DNA of 64,000 nt, from contig NC_091176.1 in the NCBI RefSeq assembly GCF_040958095.1, forward strand, positions 44,278,716 to 44,342,715, read 5' to 3'. Under the pieces are notes generated by a model that worked only from the letters and a program-made list of their open reading frames with translations, ran no database searches and was not told where the DNA came from. Position 1 is the first letter of the stretch. Each line of letters starts with the position of its first letter. The translations under genes and the position numbers were made by a program. Below, one piece after another: positions 56,175 to 64,000 of the stretch. This stretch comes from Procambarus clarkii. Taxonomy: Eukaryota; Arthropoda; Malacostraca; Decapoda; Cambaridae.

Positions 56175-56702
56175 TCAAAAGTAAAATTGGTAGTCCAAGG
56201 ATGTAGGCATACCTTGCCGAGTCTCTATAGGACATAAGCAAGTCTTTCCTACTGAAATTAATATGATACTTACAGAATTAGCGAGCTTTTGTGCTCTGAA
56301 AAAGAAAGCTAATTCCCTACCAATGTATGTATCATCATCTCTGACTGACGTGTAGGGGTGCGAGGTGTCAACTGGTGACGAGAACTGCTGCTGAGGTCCC
56401 AATTCAGCAACTAAAGTTCGAGCTAGAGGAACTATGGACCTCTTTATCCTCCTACAGTCAGATTGCAGAAGATTAGGTGCACTTGACCCTGGGGCAGACC
56501 ACAGTACCAGGGTACCAATATGATGATCTGTCAAAAATATGAGAAATATCCAAGGGACAAAAGATGGTAAACACGAGTAATAGCACGGAGGGAGAGATGA
56601 CCAATTAAGAGTATGACTGAGGCCTACAGTCACCACGTAATCCAAAGTTGTCTCACCTTCACCATATGCTACTCTCGTAATGCACAATACACACAGCACC
56701 AT
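56175..56702 (-). other. Leader ORF, 175 codons, between 5' LTR and gag
   Basis: The frame reads MVLCVLCITRVAYGEGET to TRQGMPTSLDYQFYF. It has a hydrophobic segment (YYSCLPSFVPWIFLIFL) and no recognised domain. The plus copy has the same frame, truncated by one inserted base. It could be chance or an accessory ORF. Confidence 0.35.
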
Positions 56703-56826
56703 ATAGAAATGAAATTGAAAATGAAAAATAGTAAAACTACGTTACCAAAGTTAAATACGCTTACCATAAATTACTACTTGGCACCAGTACCTGAGTGAAG
56801 CTCCTAGGACAGGCCCCCACTTAATA

Positions 56827-57513
56827 TGTGACGGTAACGCGTTGGTGTTCGGCTGTTTCAAAAGCTAGGGGTATGGCCTCGTCACATAAAGAAACAAAAA
56901 GAGAAAATCTGGAACTTTCATCTGTGGTAAGGTAATGGGAAGACACACAAAACACAAGTAAATTTAACAATGAGATTTTAATTACGTTAGAAAAGCAAAA
57001 CATGAATAAAATGGACATAAAAATTGTAACATAAATCAATCAAACAAAATAATAAGAATAATCACTGGCAAAATGAAAAGTTACGTTAATACAAGTGAAT
57101 AATATATAAGTGAATAATATATGGATGCAGGAATATTGGCTTCAAGCTGCCACCTCCCTTAGTACACGTAAGCCAGGGCTTAGTCTACCAATGAGACGTG
57201 TTAACTTGTGGAAAGCACGGGATATTCTGAGGTCTGTAGGTCGTGGTGGCTCAGACGTCAACTAGTGTGGCAGGTGGAGGGAGCAGGTGCGACTAGCACC
57301 AGCCAATCAGCGATGAGCAGGCGACGTACAGGTAGTTTGGTGGTTTGAGTGGCGGAGGTGGAGCAGGTGTTCCTGGTGCCGAATACGTTTGCTCTCTGGG
57401 CAAACCTTGGTGTTGTACTTGTTGGATATATCTTCTATATTAGTCGTGTTGTTGTTAGGGACGTACTTAGGAGGGAAGAGCAGGCTCAATCTCTCTTGAA
57501 GGAGATTATCGTC

Positions 57514-57516
<3 letters not shown>
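56827..57516 (-). repeat. 5' LTR of minus Gypsy
   Basis: 690 bp, ending CGTCATA on plus (one change from CGTCACA). It carries the 16-bp duplication noted for the element. The adjacent 56807-56826 is the complement of the primer-binding-site string. Confidence 0.9.

Positions 57517-57586
<70 letters not shown>
57517..57586. repeat. (TA)n microsatellite, right side of minus Gypsy
   Basis: A 70-bp TA array following the 5' LTR. Confidence 0.95.
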
Positions 57587-57588
<2 letters not shown>

Positions 57589-57785
57589 TCTCAATATTTC
57601 TTATGTTTTTCTTCACTGTCAGTGGTAATAAAAAAACAATTCTGTTGGCTGTTGATAGCTGGTGTTGACTTTTGGATGTGTAGTGTCTCACAGATGTCAA
57701 GCCGCCTGCTATCGCTGTATCTATCAATGATTTCTGTGTTGTTTGTTAAGACTTCTCTGGTGATGGTCTGGTTATATAACAATAT
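57587..57785 (-). pseudogene. PLE C-terminal fragment
   Basis: The minus frame reads NQTITREVLTNNTEIIDRYS, then SRRLDICETLHIQKSTPAIN, the end of the GIY-YIG domain as in 38103-38737. It then jumps directly to the LPLTVKKNIRNIEK-type end block, so the intervening 3' UTR is deleted. Confidence 0.75.
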
Positions 57786-57790
57786 ACCAA

Positions 57791-58832
57791 TCAGTGTTCA
57801 ATCAGCTCTTCGGGAGACGGGTGCGTATCCCAGATACAGCACGCATTTCCCCTCTGAACAGCGACACTCAGGCGCTGGAACATGAAATTGGCCGCTCTTG
57901 GGTCTCTAGTTTTCCCAATGAGTTCCTCGCCCACCTCCTTCAGGAACCTACATGCACATTTACCCCAGGCGCCCAGAGTCTCAGAGCCTATCGGCATGAA
58001 CCTGTAACAACGTTCTAGGTCCCTGTACTCGTTAGTTTTCTGGGTCTCCCTGAAGGTGGCCGCCCCGTCTCCCTCAGCTGTGCTGTAGATAGGTATCAGC
58101 CAATGTAGATGCACACGTGTGCATCTACACACGTGTGTAGTATGGATACACATCGTGTGCATCCATACGACCTGTTTACCTTCCCTCCATGGTTGCAGGG
58201 TGACTCCATCTGGGCGTTTTTGGCTGTTGTCAAGCCTGCACAACTGAGGTTCCCTTTGTGCTGGGCACCCAGCTGTAGCCACACTTCTCTTGATGATGTC
58301 ATTGACTGCTTCATGTCTGGCAATCTTTCCCGCAAATACATCGGCGCTCGGTGGAGATAGGGGCGGCAAGGCGCAGGGCAACACCAATACTTAGGGTCCG
58401 ATGGTCCAGGCGGGTGCCCAAGTCGGAATTAGGGACTGCCAACAGGAAGTCCCCGGCATGGGGAGCTTGCACAGCAAGAAGACGCACTTTGTCCTTCCTG
58501 GAAGCTGCCTCCAGCAATGATGTGGCGATGTTCTCCACTCTGGGGCTATTCCATTTGGACTGTTTGCATTCATTTGGAAAAGTCGGTCGAGGGTGAGAGT
58601 TGACAAGAGTGTCCCACTGACCGGCTCCTTCTGCGAATTTGGGATCATGAATCCCAATGGGGTCTCTTAGGTATTCCGGTAATATTTCCTTAACTAATTC
58701 ACCTGTAGCACTGGTCGAGGATAAGAATGCCGGCAATGCTAACTTTGTCTCCTTGCGAATACATATTCCCCCGAGTCTAACTGGGAGCGTTACTTGGTCC
58801 CATTGGTCATCTTGCAGGGAGAGGCATTTCAC
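57791..58832 (-). pseudogene. RLE-LINE C-terminus: zinc motif and restriction-like endonuclease
   Basis: From about 58832: DQWDQVTLPVRLGGICIRKE, then RRCICGKD. The zinc motif is partly deleted: the GRHDLVC part seen in the copy at 32456-34580 is absent and the frame shifts near 58330. It continues ARHEAVNDIIKRSVATAGCP, KRPDGVTLQPWREGKQVVW (PD-(D/E)xK-type core), ETLGAWGKCACRFLKEVG and FMFQRLSVAVQRGNACCI. Between VVW and the next conserved block a palindromic segment (58105-58168) replaces about 30 residues. Restriction-like endonucleases nick specific targets in R2/R4/NeSL/Hero-type LINEs. Confidence 0.8.
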
Positions 58833-60519
58833 TTTAACACTTTCACGGTTATTGACCTTAGGAATGAGTCATATTCTTTTAATTTTGGGCTGTCGAAGGA
58901 AAGAGCACATCGTAGGAAATAGGTCAGTCTGGGCAAAGCCAGGCACCTTGTGAGAAGGTACAAAGCATCGTGGGCGTCCAAAGACTCTATTCTTCCCTCC
59001 ATCCTCCTCAGGTTGTTCAACTTTTCTTCGAGGACTACCTCAATGGCGCTCGAGCCCAGAGGTGCCCCTAGCAGCACACTGTCAGTGGGAGCGATCACTT
59101 GGGCTCCTGGCAATATGATTCGCACTGCATCTATGGTTGGTTGGCTAGATGAGATGATTTCACACTTTGATGGGTTTAGGGTGAGTCCTAACTACTCTCC
59201 CTTAGATTTCGCCAGCTGTAGCTCTTCTAGCAGGGACTCCTTTGTCCCTGCCAGGGTGCCATCATCCAGGAACCAGATGTTGAGTTCGCTGGTCAACCTG
59301 CTTGTGACCTCTTTAACAGCCATGCAAAAAAGAAAAGGGGCAAGTGGGTCTCCCTGCTGGACACCTTCTGCAGAAACATCTTTATGTTCCCCAAACAACA
59401 ACATCGATTCTCTACTGTACCCTGCTGAGACGAAGGGGAGTAGACAAGGAAAGCTGGTTCGAACTGCTTCCAGTACCACATCCCTTTTTACCTGGTTGAA
59501 GGCATTTTTAAAGTCTAATTTAATTAATGCCTTATTTTCTGCGAGGTGCTTGATATAGGCTCGTGCTGCATGAGCTGCTGCTTCACAGCCATGGGGGACA
59601 CCAAAACCTAGTTGATTAGGTCGAAGCATCGTTGCAGCGTCTATGCTATTTTTTCTGACAGCTGCCCTAGCAACAAGGCGCCGAAGTGTGTTACCCACGG
59701 CAATGGGTCTGACTCCACCATCTTTCTTCTTGAGGGCACAATGGGATGCTCTGAAGAAAAAGGGTTTAATTGTATCTGGGATCAACCCGGAGAGGCAGTC
59801 GTTGACAAACTTCGTGATCTCTGACAGTAGTGTCTCGGCAACTTCTCCGAGAACTGGGTTTACCATCTCCTTGAGGTGCTGAGGTCTTACTCCAGTGTAT
59901 CCCCCAGCTGAGCCTGGCGGAAATGACATAATGGCTTTGTATACCTCTGACGCTTGGAGGAATAGAGGTCTCATATCTAGGACATTTTGGTCCTGAGCAG
60001 TAGGTTCCCATGGTACTCGAGGAGGGTGCTTCTCTCTCAGTGAGTCGGCAGTAGCGGGATTTCTAGGGGCGATTGTGTCTTCGCTGGTAAGTAACCTAAT
60101 TGCTCCTACTGTGTTGCCCTCTTCAATTTTTTGGGTCACTTATGTTCCAAGTTTAAAATTTTCATTGGAACTCTTGGGTCTGCCACGACGGTTTTTGCAT
60201 TGAGGAGGGATGTGGATCAAGTTGTCAGCTCTGGGGAAATTATTTATTGCCCTAGTGACTGATGAGGCTAGCGACTTGCCTCCTCTTGCAGGTACGCCTA
60301 AGCAAATATTGCCAAACAGGAGCAAATTATGCCATGCTTTGATGGTGGCTGCAGCATTAAGATTTTCAGACCGTTCATTCACTTTCCTTAGAAGGTCTGT
60401 ATTTTTCCCTGCTGCAAATGGGCGCGCTGCTTTAGGAATGTGAGGAAGAGTTCTGGTGGTGGATGCTTTGATGGCCCCCAGGAGGTCATCTGATGACATG
60501 AAGTTTGCTGGGATGTGTG

Positions 60520-60525
<6 letters not shown>
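58829..60525 (-). pseudogene. RLE-LINE ORF: RT region (LDDG type)
   Basis: The frame begins upstream of ATG 60497-60499 (PHIPANFMSSDDLLG) and runs with in-frame stops at 60137-60139 and 59192-59194. RT motifs: KKDGGVRPIAVGNTLRRL, motif A LIKLDFKNAFNQVKRD, motif B AEGVQQGDPLAPFLFCM, motif C NIWFLDDGTLAGT (LDDG instead of xADD), then LTLNPSKCEIISSSQ and SVLLGAPLGSSAIE. Motif C of this form with a C-terminal RLE points to an R2-superclade type LINE; the clade is not certain. The 5' side stops at the tandem array at about 60525. Confidence 0.85.
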
Positions 60526-61865
<1,340 letters not shown>

Positions 61866-61868
<3 letters not shown>

Positions 61869-63106
61869 GCCTAAAGAGTGTACCGTGATCCGGCCTGTAC
61901 TCCTCTTGACATACCAGAAAACAGTCTAAGGAAACTACTCCAAGCTTGTACTAAAGAGGCACCCTTCTTGAGCCCGGATGGACACATGTATAAGCAAGTA
62001 GATGGGGTCGCCATGGGTTCTCCCCTAGGTGTCCTGTTTGCGAACTTCTACATGGGTACCATCGAGCAAAAAGTCTTAGTCGACATGAACTTGAAACCGG
62101 CCATATACTGCAGGTATGTTGACGACATTTTTACACAGGTACCTGATGTCAGATATCTGCAGGAGCTGAAGGAGGCATTTGAGCAGAATTCTGTGTTGCG
62201 TTTCACTTACGAGATGGAGAAGGATGGGAAGCTGCCCTTTCTAGATGTAACAGTCATGGAAAGGAACGGAGGTTTCCACACTGCAGTCTACACTAAGGAA
62301 ACAAACATAGGAATGTGCCTCAATGCCAACAGTGACTGCCCAGACAGGTACAAGAGGAGTGTTGTTAACGCTTATGTCGACCGTGCCCTCAGCCACAGCT
62401 CAGAATGGAAGCAAGTCGACGAAGAACTCTGTAGGGTAATGCAGGTCCTAGTCAACAACGGCTTCTCCAATGGTTTCATGGAAGACATCATAAGAAGGAA
62501 AGTGAAACGCCATGCAACCTCTGAAGAGACAACTAACACAACACCTATACCCCCTATTAGACTATTTTACAGGAATTCTTTTCCACAGCCCATAAAACGG
62601 AGGAAAGGGTCCTGAAAGATATTGTCAGTAGAAACGTTATCCTTACAGACAAAAATCAGAAGATGCAGCTGACGATTTACTATAAAACCAGAAAAACGGC
62701 CAGCCTACTCATGAGAAACTCTCCAGACACAAAGCAGAACGCTTTAAAAGAGACCAACGTCGTCTATGCCTTCAAATGCCCTCTTGGGGACTGTAAGCCT
62801 CAAAAAACCCAGTATATAGGGAAGACAACAACATCTCTTTCCAGGCGTTTAACGATGCCTAAGCAACAGGGCTCCATTAAGGAACATATAATCTCTTCCC
62901 ACAAACAAACCATCACCAGAGAAATCTTAGCAAACAACACAGAAATCAACGATAGATACAGCGATAGCAGGCGGCTTGACGTCTGCGAGGCACTACACAT
63001 CAAGAAGTCAACACCAGCAATCAACAGCCAATTAATGCACAACTATATTCTACCCACTTCAAGACTCCGCTCCAATATAGAAGCATCAAGAAATATGGAC
63101 CAATAG
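61866..63106 (+). pseudogene. Penelope-like RT (C-half) plus GIY-YIG, third PLE
   Basis: 5'-truncated at the (TA)n edge. It starts before motif [38 protein letters not shown], motif C IYCRYVDDIFTQV, KLPFLDVTVMERN. After a frameshift near 62590 comes the GIY-YIG-like domain: NVVYAFKCPLGDCK, TQYIGKTTTSLSRRL, ILANNTEINDRYSDSRRL. The stop at 63104-63106 follows EASRNMDQ. It is closely related to the PLE part at 38103-38737 and a different subfamily from 48333-50024. Confidence 0.88.
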
Positions 63107-63739
<633 letters not shown>

Positions 63740-63779
63740 TTCGTTCTTTCTAGAGATAATATGTTATTCTTTTCTACAG

Positions 63780-64000
63780 ATCCTACACCGCCGTGCATAG
63801 ACTTGGTATCTACCAGCAGTGAGAATGGTGAGAGCAGCAGCAGGGACACAGACACTGACAGCAGCAGCAGCAGGGACACAGACACTGACAGCAGCAGCAG
63901 CAGCAGGGACACAGACACTGACAGCAGCAGCAGCAGGGACACAGACACTGACAGCAGCAGCAGGGACACAGACACTGACAGCAGCAGGGACACAGACACT
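63780..64000 (+). CDS. Candidate host exon: IDLV motif and (S)nRDTDTD repeats, open at window end
   Basis: A pyrimidine-rich tract and AG (TATTCTTTTCTACAG, 63765-63779) form a good splice acceptor. From 63782 one frame is open to the end of the window: [20 protein letters not shown], then six RDTDTD units separated by Ser runs of 3, 4, 5, 4, 3 and 2. The other two plus frames stop within 45 bases. IDLV followed by Ser/Glu resembles a SUMO-interaction motif (inference). The repeat is a minisatellite, so the ORF could be accidental; no downstream exon or splice donor is in view. Confidence 0.4.

Overview
This window is repeat-dense eukaryotic DNA with no bacterial-type gene organisation. The features point to an arthropod, most likely a decapod crustacean such as a crayfish (inference). 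The evidence is (TA)n arrays up to about 280 bp, abundant Penelope-like elements with GIY-YIG endonucleases, several LINE groups, Gypsy elements, a tRNA-derived SINE, and foldback MITEs whose centre is built from the arthropod telomere-like unit TTAGG/CCTAA. Nearly every coding segment belongs to a mobile element. The only candidate for host coding sequence is the last ~220 bp.

Layout. 1-3096 (minus): a Jockey-type three-knuckle ORF1 that abuts a Tx1-like zinc-knuckle ORF1 element (copy 1). 3097-6622: a LINE with reverse transcriptase (RT) and RNase H, split by a solo LTR and by a foldback MITE with an exact 8-bp target-site duplication (TSD). 6900-16380: a degraded Gypsy element, split by a 6.3-kb LINE (LINE-A, TSD ACCCTTC) and by a SINE; LINE-A itself holds a solo LTR and a 1.45-kb AT-rich insertion. 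17584-18012: a LINE endonuclease scrap. 19480-25154: two more Tx1-like ORF1 elements. Copy 3 (22762-25154) is complete, with a 17-bp TSD, an A-rich tail and no RT. 25561-28657: a possible large DNA transposon with diverged terminal inverted repeats (TIRs) and LINE scraps inside. 28658-31858: no gene recognised. 31859-34580 (minus): a LINE 3' end and a decayed LINE of the restriction-like-endonuclease (RLE) type.

34581-39135: LINE-B, whose ORF1 carries a PHD-like finger and three CCCH fingers. Its RT is interrupted by a Penelope-like element (PLE), giving an in-frame RT::GIY-YIG chimeric ORF. 39611-46377 (plus) and 50555-57516 (minus): two young full-length copies of one Gypsy family whose pol order is protease-integrase-RT-RNase H (Gmr1-type) and whose Gag is SCAN-like. 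Both inserted into (TA)n arrays, and the plus copy has lost its RT. Between them lie two TTAGG-core MITEs and a PLE arranged as a 0.97-kb-arm palindrome. 57587-60525: a PLE scrap and a fairly intact RLE-LINE (minus). 60520-61584: about four copies of a 288-bp tandem unit with tRNA-like A and B boxes. 61866-63486: a third PLE.

63780-64000: an open frame preceded by a good splice acceptor, encoding a possible SUMO-interaction-like IDLV motif followed by (S)nRDTDTD repeats.

How the parts relate: the window is a record of nested insertions. Paralogous copies inside it act as empty sites for one another, so several insertions can be proved from the sequence alone. The best candidates for new biology are the RT-less ORF1-only elements, the Gmr1-type Gypsy in a probable arthropod, the hammerhead-like motifs shared by three PLE families, and the tRNA-promoter-like tandem array.
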